A stretch of DNA of 64,000 nucleotides. It comes from Chachezhania antarctica (lineage in GTDB: Bacteria; Pseudomonadota; Alphaproteobacteria; Rhodobacterales; Rhodobacteraceae). A program made the position numbers and the translations under genes. Location: positions 1 through 64,000 of the forward strand of contig NZ_QZEX01000004.1 in NCBI RefSeq assembly GCF_003646465.1, written 5' to 3'. Shown here one piece after another: positions 26,770 to 36,158 of this stretch (its first letter is position 1; every line of letters begins with the position of its first letter). Under the pieces are notes generated by a model. That model saw only the letters and a program-made list of their open reading frames with translations, made no database searches and was not told the origin of the DNA.

Positions 26770-28061
26770 TTCGCATCGTCTTCGCCAACGCCACGCTGAT
26801 TGACCCCGAGGCCGGGCCGGACGCCGGGAACGGCGCGCGCGGCCACCTTATCGTCTCGGACGGCAAGATCGACGCGATCCTGACGAGCGGCGAAGCACCC
26901 GCCAGTGACGGGACGGTCGTGGACTGCAAGGGCAAGATGCTCGCCCCCGGCCTGATCGACATCGGCGTGAAGGTGGGCGAGCCGGGCGAGCGGCACAAGG
27001 AAAGCTACAAGTCCGCAGGCCTTGCCGCCGCGGCGGGCGGGGTGACCACGATGGTCACGCGGCCCGATACGGAGCCGGTGATCGACAACCCCGAAACTCT
27101 GGAATTCGTCACCCGCCGCGCACAAGCGGAAACGCCCGTTCGCGTGCTGCCCATGGCCGCGCTGACCAAGGGCCGGCAGGGGCGCGAGATGACCGAGATC
27201 GGCTTCCTCATGGATGCCGGCGCCGTGGCCTTCACGGATTGCGCTCGCGTGGTGACCGACACCAAGGTCTTCTCCCGCGCGCTGACCTATGCGCGGTCGC
27301 TGGGCGCGCTGGTGATCGGGCATCCGCAGGACCCGGCCCTTTCTGCCGGCGCCGTCGTGACCTCGGGCAAGTTCGCGTCGCTGCGCGGTCTGCCCGCCGT
27401 GTCGCCGATGGCCGAGCGCATGGGGCTCGACCGCGATATCGCCGTGGTGGAGATGACGGGCGCGCGCTACCACGCCGACCAGATCACCACCGCGCGCGCC
27501 CTGCCGGCGCTGGAGCGTGCCAAGGCCAACGGGTTCGACGTGACGGCCGGTATTTCCGTTCACCACCTGACGCTGAACGAATTCGACATCGCCGACTACC
27601 GCACCTTCTTCAAGCTCACTCCGCCCCTGCGCAGCGAAGACGACCGTGTCGCGATGATCGAGGCGGTAGGCTCGGGGCTGATCGACATCGTCTGTTCGAT
27701 GCATTCGCCGCAGGACGAGGAAAGCAAGCGCCTCCCGTTCGAGGAAGCGGCCAGCGGCGCCGTCGGCCTTGAAACGCTGCTGCCCGCCGCCCTGCGCCTG
27801 TATCACGGCGGTCACCTGACGCTGGCGCAGCTGTTCCGTGCGCTGTCGCTCAAACCCGCGCAAAGACTGGGCCTTCCCGGCGGAAGACTGGGCAAAGGTG
27901 CGCCGGCGGATCTGGTTCTGTTCGATCCGAACATTCCCTTCGTGATGGACCGCTATACGCTGAAGTCCAAATCGCTGAATACTCCGTTCGACGAACAACG
28001 CATGGAAGGCCGCGTGCTGGGCACCTGGGTCGGCGGCAAAGAGGTTTATCGCACATCATGA
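26766..28061 (+). CDS. Degenerate dihydroorotase-like protein (PyrC'/PyrX type)
   Basis: A 431-residue amidohydrolase-fold protein of the dihydroorotase family with the catalytic centre lost. The metal and substrate motif DxHxHxR reads DIGVKVG (residues 65-71), and the TDHAPH region with the catalytic Asp reads CSMHSPQ (310-316). In Pseudomonas and some other bacteria an inactive PyrC' binds ATCase as a structural partner, and an active PyrC is encoded elsewhere. The position two genes after pyrB fits that model. Automatic annotation as an active enzyme should be doubted. Confidence 0.88.
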   Translation: MIRIVFANATLIDPEAGPDAGNGARGHLIVSDGKIDAILTSGEAPASDGTVVDCKGKMLAPGLIDIGVKVGEPGERHKESYKSAGLAAAAGGVTTMVTRPDTEPVIDNPETLEFVTRRAQAETPVRVLPMAALTKGRQGREMTEIGFLMDAGAVAFTDCARVVTDTKVFSRALTYARSLGALVIGHPQDPALSAGAVVTSGKFASLRGLPAVSPMAERMGLDRDIAVVEMTGARYHADQITTARALPALERAKANGFDVTAGISVHHLTLNEFDIADYRTFFKLTPPLRSEDDRVAMIEAVGSGLIDIVCSMHSPQDEESKRLPFEEAASGAVGLETLLPAALRLYHGGHLTLAQLFRALSLKPAQRLGLPGGRLGKGAPADLVLFDPNIPFVMDRYTLKSKSLNTPFDEQRMEGRVLGTWVGGKEVYRTS

Positions 28062-28669
28062 TGGTCCCTCCTTTCGACGGCACGCCCGGCACGCTCGCCC
28101 TTTGGGCGCTTCTGGGTTACGGCTTGGGCTCGATCCCTTTCGGCTTGCTGCTGAGCGGGATCATGGGGCTGGGCGACCTGCGGTCGATCGGGTCGGGCAA
28201 TATCGGTGCCACCAACGTGCTCCGGACGGGCAACCGCTGGGCCGCGGCCCTGACGCTTATGCTGGACGCCGGCAAGGGCGCCGCGGCCGTCCTGCTGGCC
28301 GCGCATCTGGCGGGGGAGGCCGCGGCGCAGGTCGCTGCACTGGCGGCGATGCTTGGCCATTGCTTCCCCGTCTGGCTGCGCTTCAAGGGTGGCAAGGGCG
28401 TGGCGACGTTCCTGGGACTGTGGCTGGCGCTGGCCTGGCCCGTGGGCGTGGCCTGCTGTGCCACGTGGATCCTGGTGGCGGTCACGACGCGGGTCTCCTC
28501 GATGGCCGCGTTGGCTGCGGTGGCAAGCGCGCTGATCTGGGCGCCTTTGCTGGGCTATCCCGAATTGCTCAGTCTGGGCGCGCTGCTGGCGGCGCTGGTG
28601 TTCTGGCGCCACCGCGAGAACATCGCGCGACTGCGCAACGGCACCGAACCGCGGATCGGCGGATCCTGA
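28058..28669 (+). CDS. plsY: Glycerol-3-phosphate acyltransferase PlsY
   Basis: A 203-residue polytopic inner membrane protein that transfers the acyl group from acyl-phosphate to glycerol 3-phosphate, the first step of phospholipid synthesis. The three PlsY motifs are present: [18 protein letters not shown], then [18 protein letters not shown], then the C-terminal [17 protein letters not shown]. It begins ATGATG and overlaps the PyrC-like stop (ATGA), so it belongs to the pyrB operon. Confidence 0.95.
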   Translation: MMVPPFDGTPGTLALWALLGYGLGSIPFGLLLSGIMGLGDLRSIGSGNIGATNVLRTGNRWAAALTLMLDAGKGAAAVLLAAHLAGEAAAQVAALAAMLGHCFPVWLRFKGGKGVATFLGLWLALAWPVGVACCATWILVAVTTRVSSMAALAAVASALIWAPLLGYPELLSLGALLAALVFWRHRENIARLRNGTEPRIGGS

Positions 28670-28807
28670 CGGCGAGCGCCGCAACCCGGCCATTTCATTC
28701 TGCGCATCGGCCATGGTCGCATGCAATGGTATGCATGTGGCCTTTTCTCCCCTAACCTGCCTCTCGGGCGCTCCGACAGCGGAGCATGGACAGGAGGGAC
28801 ACGACCC

Positions 28808-29185
28808 ATGATGAGCTTTCCCGATGCCGTGAAAGAAACATTCTCACGCTATTTCGATTTCCAGGGCCGGTCGCGTCGATCCGCGTTCTGGTGGACCATC
28901 CTGTTCGTGATGATCGTCAGCGGAATCCTGACGACGATCGACACGGCGGTTCTGGGATATTCCATGGACGCAGGCTTCCTGCCGCTGTCGAACCTGTTCG
29001 GACTGGTGATGCTCATCCCGATGCTGGCGCTTTACATCCGTCGTCTGCATGACATCGACCGGACGGGCTGGTGGCTGCTGATCGGGCTGATCCCGCTGAT
29101 CGGGTTCATCGTGCTGATCGTGTTCTGGGCCAAGCCCGGCACGGCGGGAGAGAACCGTTTCGGTCGCGATCCTTCGGAGCGCTGA
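28808..29185 (+). CDS. DUF805 family membrane protein
   Basis: A 125-residue membrane protein of the DUF805 (YhaH) family, function unknown. The family patterns are all present: RYFDFQGRSRRSAFWW at the N-terminus, RRLHDIDRTGWW in the middle and ENRFGRDP at the end. Four hydrophobic segments lie between them. The start at 28808 has AGGAGGG 9 bases upstream; a second ATG follows directly. Confidence 0.9.
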   Translation: MMSFPDAVKETFSRYFDFQGRSRRSAFWWTILFVMIVSGILTTIDTAVLGYSMDAGFLPLSNLFGLVMLIPMLALYIRRLHDIDRTGWWLLIGLIPLIGFIVLIVFWAKPGTAGENRFGRDPSER

Positions 29186-29380
29186 ACAGGACCGCGCGTT
29201 CAGAAGCCTTGTGAGACTGCAACGGCGCGCATATCTTTGTCGTGTGCGGCGCGCCCGGATCGGGCCCTGCGCACGACTCATCGAAGTCATCGTCCTGAAG
29301 CCTATCAGGCAACCTTGATCTTCCTGAGGATCGATCCGCCCGGCATGTCGCCGAGCGGTAATTCAATCTGTGAGGTCATG

Positions 29381-29512
29381 ATGGGAAAAGGCAACAACAA
29401 GCGCGGAAACAAGGAAGCGAAGAAACCGAAGCAAGAGAAGGCAAAGCCCCTTGCGACGGCCAATTTCGGCGCGACGAAACCGATCTCGCTTGGCGAGAAG
29501 AAGGGCAAGTAA
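29381..29512 (+). CDS. Small lysine-rich basic protein
   Basis: 43 residues, MGKGNNKRGNKEAKKPKQEK and then ATANFGATKPISLGEKKGK. More than a quarter of the residues are Lys or Arg, and there is no Cys or membrane segment. GAGG stands 5 bases before the ATG; another ATG one codon upstream is possible. A hairpin follows its stop. I believe similar small basic proteins are conserved in Rhodobacterales, but no function is known; nucleic acid or ribosome association is only a guess from charge. Confidence 0.6.
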   Translation: MGKGNNKRGNKEAKKPKQEKAKPLATANFGATKPISLGEKKGK

Positions 29513-29520
29513 CCCGACCC

Positions 29521-29547
29521 GCGGGCGAGCGTGACCCGCTTGCCCGC
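29521..29547 (+). terminator. Likely terminator hairpin
   Basis: GCGGGCGAGCG (29521-29531) pairs with CGCTTGCCCGC (29537-29547) over 11 positions with one G-T wobble and a 5-base loop, followed by GATTT. It is 8 bases past the small basic protein gene. Confidence 0.6.
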
Positions 29548-29647
29548 GATTTACGCGGTTGCTTTCGCGTATTCCTGCATGGCCAAAGTGGACAGGTCAG
29601 GGGCGGCCCTGTATTCGGGAAACACAAGTCAGCAAGGGAGCGGAACG

Positions 29648-29992
29648 ATGAACAGATTTGGATTGGCAGCCTTGGTAATGGTGGCGTCGGCAGCGCCGGG
29701 CCTTGCGGAAACGAGCCTGTCTCTCGAGCTGGATCTGGGCGCGGACAGCAGCGTGACCTCGGTCGCCTACAAGTGCGACACGCTTGGCGACGTGCAGGTC
29801 CAGTACATCAACGCCGATGCCAACAGCCTTGCGCTGATCCCGATTGACGGCGAACAGCTGATCTTCGTCAACGTGATCTCCGGGTCGGGTGCGCGCTATG
29901 TTTCGGGCGTGTACGAATGGTGGTCAAAGGGTGACGGTGCCCGGCTGACCAACCAGACGGACGAAGCGAACGCGCAGGACTGCACGTCCTAG
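29648..29992 (+). CDS. MliC-like exported protein (C-type lysozyme inhibitor fold)
   Basis: A 114-residue periplasmic protein. The signal peptide MNRFGLAALVMVASAAPGLA ends at an AxA-type site, and there is no lipobox, unlike classical MliC. The mature domain has the family pattern YKCDTLGDVQVQYINAD, then SGSGARYVSGVYEWWSKGDGARL, with two Cys (in YKC and QDC) for a disulfide. MliC/PliC proteins block host C-type lysozymes by inserting a SGxxY loop; here it is SGSGARY. Confidence 0.8.
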   Translation: MNRFGLAALVMVASAAPGLAETSLSLELDLGADSSVTSVAYKCDTLGDVQVQYINADANSLALIPIDGEQLIFVNVISGSGARYVSGVYEWWSKGDGARLTNQTDEANAQDCTS

Positions 29993-30032
29993 GACCGACA
30001 CAGCCGGTATCGCGACCCGGCGGGCATGACCG

Positions 30033-30052
30033 CGGGCGCAAAGATGCGCCCG
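30033..30052. terminator. Short hairpin between convergent genes
   Basis: CGGGCGC and GCGCCCG flank a 6-base AAAGAT loop between the MliC-like gene and gshA, which converge. There is no T run, so it is a weak or factor-assisted terminator at best. Confidence 0.4.
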
Positions 30053-30059
30053 GGCCCTG

Positions 30060-31430
30060 TCAGTAGCTGTAGTCGCTGTAGACGCGGGTCAGATCGCCGT
30101 TCCATTCGCCGTGGTACTGGGTCAGCATCTCGTCGGCCTGAACCTGACCTGCCTCGATGCTTTCCTTCAGCGTATCCAGGAAATGGGTCTCGTCCGGGAT
30201 CAGGCCGCCGGCTCCGGTGCGCGCGCGGGCCTTCAGCCCGGCTTCCGACAGGGCCACCGTTTCGCGTGCCAGATCGTGCAGGGACAGGCTGCCAACCTTG
30301 GCCTGAAGACCTTCCTTCCCGGCGGCCACGCGCAGCGCGTCGCGGGTTTCGGCATCCCAGTCCTTGACCAGATCCCACGCGCCATCCAGCGCGGTCTGGT
30401 CGTACATCAGCCCGACCCAGTAGGCCGGCAAGGCACACAGGCGTCGCCACGGGCCGCCATCGGCGCCGCGGGTTTCGATGAACTTCTTCAGGCGGGCTTC
30501 CGGGAAGATCGTCGTCAGGTGATCGGCCCAATCCGACAGGGTCGGCGTCTCGCCCGGAAGCGCGGGCAGCTTGCCGTCCATGAAATCACGGAACGACTGG
30601 CCCAGCGCGTCGATATACTTGCCATCGCGGTAGACGAAATACATCGGCACATCGAGCGCGTAGTCCACCCATGCGTCGAACCCGAACCCGTCGTCGAAGA
30701 CGAAAGGCAGCATGCCCGTCCGGTCGTCATCCAGATTGCGCCAGACCCACGACCGCCAGCTCTTGTACCCGTTGGGCTTGCCTTCAAAAAAGGGCGAGGA
30801 CGCGAAGAGAGCGGTCGCCACCGGCTGCAATGCCAGTGCCACGCGCATCTTCTGAACCATGTCGGGCTCGGACCCGAAATCGAGGTTTACCTGCACGGTG
30901 CAGGTCCGCCGCATCATGATCCGGCCGGCTGTGCCGACCTTCTGCATGTAGGCGTCCATCAGCTTGTAACGGCCCTTGGGCATCAAAGGCATGTCTTCGT
31001 GCATCCAGTCGGGCGAGGCGCCCAGCCCGATGAAACCCACGCCGATCTTGTCCGAGATGTCCTTCACCTGGGCCAGGTGACTGTTCACCTCGTCACATGT
31101 CTCGTGAATCGTTTCCAGTGGTGCGCCCGAAAGCTCCAGCTGCCCGCCCGGCTCAAGCGAGATATTGGCGCCACCCTTGGTCAACCCGATCAGGTTGCCG
31201 CCTTCGATCAACGGGTCCCAGCCATGGGCGTCGCGCAGACCTTCCAGCACCGCCAGGATCGACCGGTCGCCGGCATAGGGCAGGGGCTTCAGGGAATCGC
31301 GGCAATAGCCGAACTTTTCGTGTTCGGTTCCGATACGCCAGTCGGACTTCGGCTTGCAGCCCGCTTCCAGGTATTCGGCCAGCTGGGCCCGGCTTTCGAT
31401 CGGGCCGCCGCCGGATTGGGGAATGGACAT
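30060..31430 (-). CDS. gshA: Glutamate-cysteine ligase (plant/alphaproteobacterial type)
   Basis: A 456-residue ligase that makes gamma-glutamylcysteine for glutathione synthesis. It is of the plant-like class: WRIGTEHEKFGY near residue 30, GANISLEPGGQLELSG, MMRRTCTVQVNLDF, then the ETRGADGGPW region. It is unlike the E. coli type. The start at 31430 has AAGG 7 bases upstream; the longer frame is not supported. It is the third gene after rsmE and a membrane protein on the minus strand. Confidence 0.93.
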   Translation of the reverse strand: MSIPQSGGGPIESRAQLAEYLEAGCKPKSDWRIGTEHEKFGYCRDSLKPLPYAGDRSILAVLEGLRDAHGWDPLIEGGNLIGLTKGGANISLEPGGQLELSGAPLETIHETCDEVNSHLAQVKDISDKIGVGFIGLGASPDWMHEDMPLMPKGRYKLMDAYMQKVGTAGRIMMRRTCTVQVNLDFGSEPDMVQKMRVALALQPVATALFASSPFFEGKPNGYKSWRSWVWRNLDDDRTGMLPFVFDDGFGFDAWVDYALDVPMYFVYRDGKYIDALGQSFRDFMDGKLPALPGETPTLSDWADHLTTIFPEARLKKFIETRGADGGPWRRLCALPAYWVGLMYDQTALDGAWDLVKDWDAETRDALRVAAGKEGLQAKVGSLSLHDLARETVALSEAGLKARARTGAGGLIPDETHFLDTLKESIEAGQVQADEMLTQYHGEWNGDLTRVYSDYSY

Positions 31431-31529
31431 CGCTTCACCTTCCGAAGTCGCTACGGCGTCATGGGTGACCCCACGGGCAGATGGTGTCAAGCGCGGAACC
31501 GACGGCAGATTTGCACAGGCTCCGCGCGC

Positions 31530-32069
31530 TCAGTTCAGGCGCAGGCGGTCGACGGGTTCGCTTTCGCGGTCCCAGATGACGGTGGGAATCGCCCCCGGCT
31601 GGTCGATCCCGGCGCGCATTTCGGTCAGAAGGTAATTGGTCCGCAGCCCCGGCAGGGCGCTGAACACCTCGAACAGGTCATCGGCCCCTTCCGCGTTCAC
31701 CGGAATGTGGAGCGCGGTGTCCTGCCTCTCGACCAGCACCCAGCAGGGCGGGTGCGAGGTGGGATCGAAGATCAGCCGCGCGATTTCACCCACCGCCACC
31801 GATCCGCCCGACAGGGGCCCGTAATAGGTGATCTCGCCCTCGTCGATGTCGACGACGCCCGGGCCGCCGCGCCCGGTATCGAAGCGCGCGCGCTGGACCC
31901 CGATCACCACAAGCGCGAAACCTGCCGCCATCACCAGCCACCCGGCCACGCCCAGAAGGTTGCCCACGCCCCAGCTCCACCAGGCACCAATGGCAATCGT
32001 GGCAAGACCGACCAGGGTCAGGCGCCAGCGTCGCAGCGTTTCCTGCGCTTCGGGTCGAATGAAGCTCAT
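31530..32069 (-). CDS. Two-helix membrane protein, unknown
   Basis: 179 residues. An N-terminal polar stretch leads to two hydrophobic helices (about residues 17-35 and 38-57), followed by a soluble 120-residue domain (VVDIDEGEITYYGPLSGGSV, then IPVNAEGADDLFEVFSALPG). The tail probably lies in the cytoplasm. The ATG overlaps the rsmE stop (ATGA), and gshA follows after 99 bases, so it is part of an rsmE-gshA unit. I do not recognise a characterised family. Confidence 0.78.
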   Translation of the reverse strand: MSFIRPEAQETLRRWRLTLVGLATIAIGAWWSWGVGNLLGVAGWLVMAAGFALVVIGVQRARFDTGRGGPGVVDIDEGEITYYGPLSGGSVAVGEIARLIFDPTSHPPCWVLVERQDTALHIPVNAEGADDLFEVFSALPGLRTNYLLTEMRAGIDQPGAIPTVIWDRESEPVDRLRLN

Positions 32070-32788
32070 GTCCAGTCTCCCAGATGGCTTTGCCACAGCG
32101 TCAGCGCCGCCACCGCCGCCGTATCGGCGCGCAGGATTCGCGGCCCCAGCGCGATGGAATGGGCATAAGGCAAGGCCCGCAGTCGGTCGCGCTCGGCGAG
32201 GGAAAAGCCGCCTTCGGGGCCGATCAGGATCGCCCAGCCCTGCCCGTCGGGTTCGGGCAGGGACAGGCCGTCGCCCGCCGCGCCTTCGTCACAGAACAGG
32301 AGCCTGCGGTCCTCGGGCCAGTCGGCGAGCATACGGTCAAGCCGCTTCAGGTCGGCCACTTCGGGCACATAGGTGGCGCCGCATTGTTCAGCCGCCTCCA
32401 GCGCATGGGTCTGAAGCCGGTCCTGACGAATGCGTTCGGAATTCGTGCGATCCGTCGCCACCGGCTGGATCCGCGCCGCGCCCATTTCGACCGACTTCTC
32501 CACGATGAAATCGGTGCGCGCCTTCTTTACCGGGGCAAACAGAAGCCACAGATCGGGGGGCATCGTATGGGGGCGGGTCTGCTCGATACATGATAGCGTG
32601 CCGCCGCGCTTGCCGGCTTCGGCAACCTCGACCCGCCATTCGCCATCGCTGCCATTGAACACCGCCAGTTCCGCCCCGACACCAAGACGCATCACCGCGA
32701 ACAGGTAATGCGCCTGCGGCTGGGACACGGGAACCGATTGCCCCGGTGCCAGCGCGTGATCTACAAACAATCTGATCAATCCACTCAT
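32066..32788 (-). CDS. rsmE: 16S rRNA (uracil-1498-N3)-methyltransferase
   Basis: A 240-residue SPOUT-class methyltransferase that modifies U1498 of 16S rRNA. The N-terminal PUA-like part is IRLFVDHALAPGQSV, the knot motif is LIGPEGGFSLAERD, and GPRILRADTAAVAALT closes the SAM pocket. The start at 32788 has no clear ribosome site. Its ATG is only 11 bases from the divergent ubiA ATG. Confidence 0.93.
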   Translation of the reverse strand: MSGLIRLFVDHALAPGQSVPVSQPQAHYLFAVMRLGVGAELAVFNGSDGEWRVEVAEAGKRGGTLSCIEQTRPHTMPPDLWLLFAPVKKARTDFIVEKSVEMGAARIQPVATDRTNSERIRQDRLQTHALEAAEQCGATYVPEVADLKRLDRMLADWPEDRRLLFCDEGAAGDGLSLPEPDGQGWAILIGPEGGFSLAERDRLRALPYAHSIALGPRILRADTAAVAALTLWQSHLGDWT

Positions 32789-32799
32789 GAGTATTACAT

Positions 32800-33780
32800 A
32801 TGTCCGCTTCCGGCTCGAAACCAGCCGATCCCGCACCGCAAGCGCCCGGAATTGCAGATGCCGTCGACGGCAACTGGGTCGACCGCTACGCGCCTGCGGC
32901 CACGCGCCCCTACCTGCGCCTGTCCCGCGCCGACCGGCCCATCGGAACATGGCTTTTGCTGCTGCCCTGCTGGTGGGGCCTTGCGCTGGCCATGCTGGCG
33001 GGCGGCGATCCGCGCTGGGGCGATCTGTGGATCGCCGTGGGCTGCGGCATGGGCGCCTGGCTGATGCGCGGGGCGGGCTGCACGTGGAACGACATCACCG
33101 ACCGCGGCATCGACGGATCCGTCGAACGCACGCGGCAGAGGCCGATTCCATCCGGTCAGGTGAGCGTAAAACAGGCCCTCGCCTGGGGAATCGCGCAATC
33201 GCTTGTCGCCTTCGCGATCCTGCTGACCTTCAACCTGAACGCCATCCTGCTGGGTATCCTCGCGCTGCTGCCGGTCACGGTCTACCCTTTCGCCAAACGC
33301 TTCACGTGGTGGCCACAGGTTTTCCTGGGCCTTGCCTTCAACTGGGGTGCGCTTCTGGCATGGACCGCGCACAGCGGCTCGCTGGGCTGGCCCGCCGTTC
33401 TGCTTTACCTTGCCGGGATCGCATGGACGCTCTTCTATGACACGATCTACGCCCATCAGGACACCGAGGATGACGCGCTGATCGGCGTGAAATCCACCGC
33501 GCGACTTTTCGGCGCGGACACGCCCGACTGGCTGCTGAAGTTCCAGATTGCAACGGCCACGCTGATGACCGCCGCGATCACGCTCGCGCTGGTGCCGGGC
33601 GGGAACTATCTGGCCTACGCGATTGCCATTCTGGGCGTGCTGGCGATGGGCGCGCACCTGTCCCGGCAGCGCGCGCAGTTCGATCCCGACGACAATGCCC
33701 GCCTGCTGATCCTGTTCCGGTCGAACCGGAATGCCGGCCTGATTCCGCTCATTTTCCTCGCGGCAGCCATGGCTGTCTGA
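32800..33780 (+). CDS. ubiA: 4-hydroxybenzoate polyprenyltransferase
   Basis: A 326-residue integral membrane prenyltransferase of ubiquinone synthesis that joins the polyprenyl tail to 4-hydroxybenzoate. The first aspartate motif is NDITDRGID (residues 97-105), the second is YAHQDTEDDALIGVKST, and RTRQRPIPSG is also diagnostic. About eight hydrophobic helices follow a polar N-terminal 40 residues. No ribosome site is visible before the ATG, and the space to rsmE is 11 bases, so its promoter lies inside rsmE. Confidence 0.94.
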   Translation: MSASGSKPADPAPQAPGIADAVDGNWVDRYAPAATRPYLRLSRADRPIGTWLLLLPCWWGLALAMLAGGDPRWGDLWIAVGCGMGAWLMRGAGCTWNDITDRGIDGSVERTRQRPIPSGQVSVKQALAWGIAQSLVAFAILLTFNLNAILLGILALLPVTVYPFAKRFTWWPQVFLGLAFNWGALLAWTAHSGSLGWPAVLLYLAGIAWTLFYDTIYAHQDTEDDALIGVKSTARLFGADTPDWLLKFQIATATLMTAAITLALVPGGNYLAYAIAILGVLAMGAHLSRQRAQFDPDDNARLLILFRSNRNAGLIPLIFLAAAMAV

Positions 33781-33854
33781 TTGATCCCTCGGGAACGAGG
33801 GCGTAAAACCTCGTACCGATCGCAGGAAAGGGCCGGAAGAACGTGGGGAAAGTA

Positions 33855-35777
33855 ATGCGCATCTCGTCGCTCGCCACTGTTGCCGGAGTTTTCCTTGTTG
33901 CTGCCGCCCTGTGCCTCGTGGCCGCGCGTGCCGCGGTGTCCGTCGTCGAAGCCAGCAGCGCGCTCAGCACCCGAGAGGCGCTGGACATGGAAGATCACGG
34001 CTGGGCCGAGGTCGAGGCCGATGGCCTGCAGGTCATCCTGACGGGGCAGGCGCCGGACGAGGCACGACGCTTCAACGCCATCTCTGTCGCCGGGAGCGTC
34101 GTCGATTCCCACCGCGTGATCGACCGGATGGAGGTCAAGCCCGCCGCCGATATCGCGCCGCCGAAGTTTTCTGCCAAGATCCTGCGCAACGAAAGCGGCA
34201 TCTCGATCGTGGGCCTGATCCCGTCGGGCACCGACCGCGAGGGCCTGATCGAAAGGCTTGCCGAAATCGAAGGCGCTGCGTCGGTCACCGACCTTCTGGA
34301 AACCGCCGCCTATCCAACGCCCGACCGCTGGGACGAAGCGATGACCTATGCCATCGCCGCGCTGGCCAAGCTGCCGCGATCGAAAGTGGCGGTGGATGCG
34401 GGCCGGGTCGAAGTCACGGCCATCGCGCAATCCGTGAACGACAAGGCCAGGCTGGAACGGGAATTGCGCCGCGAGGCGCCGGGCGACATCGCCGTGCTGA
34501 TGGACATCGCCGCGCCGCGCCCAGTGATCACGCCCTTCACCCTGCGGTTCCTGCTGGATGATGACGGCGGCCGTTTCGATGCCTGTTCGGCCGCGACGGA
34601 AAGCGGAAAGGCTGCGATTCTGAAAATCGCCAACCAGGTCGGCGGCCCGCGCACGCGGCAGTGCACCGTAGGGATGGGCGTGCCCTCCACCCGCTGGTCA
34701 GAGGCGGTGGAAGAAACCCTTCTGGCGCTGCAGGCGCTTGGCGGCGGGTCGGTCACCTTCTCGGATGCCGACATCACGCTGGTCGCGGCCCAGAACACCG
34801 ATTCCGGCCGCTTCGACAACGTGATCGGTCAGCTTCAATCGGATCTGCCCCCGGTCTTCGCGCTCCACGCCGTGTTGCCGGAGCCCGAGCTTGAGAACCC
34901 GGACGAGACGCCGGAATTCGTGGCCACGCTCAGCCCCGAAGGGCTGGTCCAGTTGCGCGGGCGGGTCAACGACAAGCTGTTGCGCCAGACTGCCGACAAT
35001 TTCGCGCGCGCGCGCTTCGGTTCGGGCGTTGTGCACAACGCCACGCGAATCACGTCCGAACTCTCGCCGGACTGGCCGCTGCGCGTGCTCTCGGGGCTCG
35101 AGGCGCTGGGATATCTTGAAAACGGTGTGATGACCGTCACGCCCGACAACATCGCGCTGACGGGCATCACCCACGAGGACGACGCCACCTCGTCCATTGC
35201 TAGCCTGTTCGCCGAGAAGCTGGGCGGGCAGGCGCGCTATGATCTGAACATCACCTATCGCGAGCCGCCGAAGACTGCCGAAAACCCGTTCACCATCGTG
35301 GAATGCGCCGCCGAACTCCGCGATGTCCAATCCCAGGACAAGATTCTGTTCGAACCGGGCTCGGCCACGATCACCGTGGGCTCCTCGTCGCTCTTGTCCC
35401 GGGTGGCCGACATCCTCGAAGCCTGCGGGCCGGTCGCGCTTGAAATCCAGGGCTACACCGACAGCCAGGGCCGCGAGACGATGAACAAGCAGCTCAGCCA
35501 GGACCGCGCGCAGGCCGTGCTGAACGAATTGCGCTCCCGGAACCTTTTGACGGCCAAGTACCGGGCCGTGGGCTTCGGCGAAGAAAACCCGATCGCCTCG
35601 AACGACACGGCCGAAGGCCGCGAGGCCAACCGCCGGATCGAATTCCGCCTGATCCTGCCCGGCGATGACGACGCGCAGGGTGCGAACGAAGATGACACGG
35701 CAGACGCCGCGGGCGATACTGAGCCCGAGACCGCCACCATCGACGACGCGGCCACGGGCGAGGAGAACAGCGAATGA
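33855..35777 (+). CDS. OmpA family protein with N-terminal membrane segment and BON-like repeats
   Basis: 640 residues. An N-terminal hydrophobic helix (ISSLATVAGVFLVAAALCLV) acts as a signal or anchor. Residues about 50-480 appear to repeat a BON-like pattern (EVEADGLQVILTGQAPDEA, then VAVDAGRVEVTAIAQSVNDK, then SPEGLVQLRGRVNDKLL). Residues about 495-597 are an OmpA peptidoglycan-binding domain (KILFEPGSATI, EIQGYTDSQG, NRRIEF). The last 40 residues are acidic. It probably ties the envelope to peptidoglycan. The start follows GGGGAA; an upstream in-frame GTG is less likely. Confidence 0.88.
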   Translation: MRISSLATVAGVFLVAAALCLVAARAAVSVVEASSALSTREALDMEDHGWAEVEADGLQVILTGQAPDEARRFNAISVAGSVVDSHRVIDRMEVKPAADIAPPKFSAKILRNESGISIVGLIPSGTDREGLIERLAEIEGAASVTDLLETAAYPTPDRWDEAMTYAIAALAKLPRSKVAVDAGRVEVTAIAQSVNDKARLERELRREAPGDIAVLMDIAAPRPVITPFTLRFLLDDDGGRFDACSAATESGKAAILKIANQVGGPRTRQCTVGMGVPSTRWSEAVEETLLALQALGGGSVTFSDADITLVAAQNTDSGRFDNVIGQLQSDLPPVFALHAVLPEPELENPDETPEFVATLSPEGLVQLRGRVNDKLLRQTADNFARARFGSGVVHNATRITSELSPDWPLRVLSGLEALGYLENGVMTVTPDNIALTGITHEDDATSSIASLFAEKLGGQARYDLNITYREPPKTAENPFTIVECAAELRDVQSQDKILFEPGSATITVGSSSLLSRVADILEACGPVALEIQGYTDSQGRETMNKQLSQDRAQAVLNELRSRNLLTAKYRAVGFGEENPIASNDTAEGREANRRIEFRLILPGDDDAQGANEDDTADAAGDTEPETATIDDAATGEENSE

Positions 35778-36100
35778 ACAGAACCGAATTCATCGTCGCG
35801 ACGGCTGTCGTCCTGTTTGTCGCGTTCGCCTTGGGCTGGTTCGCGTACTGGCTGGTTCATCGTTTCAGCCGGATCGGGCAGAACGATCTGTCCGAGCTCG
35901 ACCGAATGAGCCAGGAACTTCACGAGGCGGAAGAAACCCGGGACCAGGCCATCACCTACCTGCAACAGCGCGAGGCCGAACTGACCAACCAACTGGCCCA
36001 GACTGAAGCGGAACTGTCGGCGGCGATGGACGGTTTGCGCGATGCACGGCGCGAGGCGGAAGAACTCCGCGCCTACATAGAACGCGCCGAACCGGCCTAG
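35774..36100 (+). CDS. Single-pass membrane protein with coiled coil, unknown
   Basis: 108 residues. A hydrophobic helix at about residues 7-28 (IVATAVVLFVAFALGWFAYW) is followed by a charged heptad region rich in Glu, Gln and Leu (LQQREAELTNQLAQTEAELS), a clear coiled coil. The ATG overlaps the OmpA-type gene stop (ATGA), so the two are made together and may act together in the envelope. No family is recognised. Confidence 0.82.
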   Translation: MNRTEFIVATAVVLFVAFALGWFAYWLVHRFSRIGQNDLSELDRMSQELHEAEETRDQAITYLQQREAELTNQLAQTEAELSAAMDGLRDARREAEELRAYIERAEPA

Positions 36101-36139
36101 CTTGACCGATCACGCCCCCTGCAGCGCGCGGAAAGCACA

Positions 36140-36152
36140 CCCCGCGCCGGGG
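36140..36152. terminator. Short GC hairpin between convergent genes
   Basis: CCCCG-CGC-CGGGG followed by ATTTCCT lies between the coiled-coil protein gene and moaE. It is short, so the call is weak. Confidence 0.35.
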
Positions 36153-36158
36153 ATTTCC

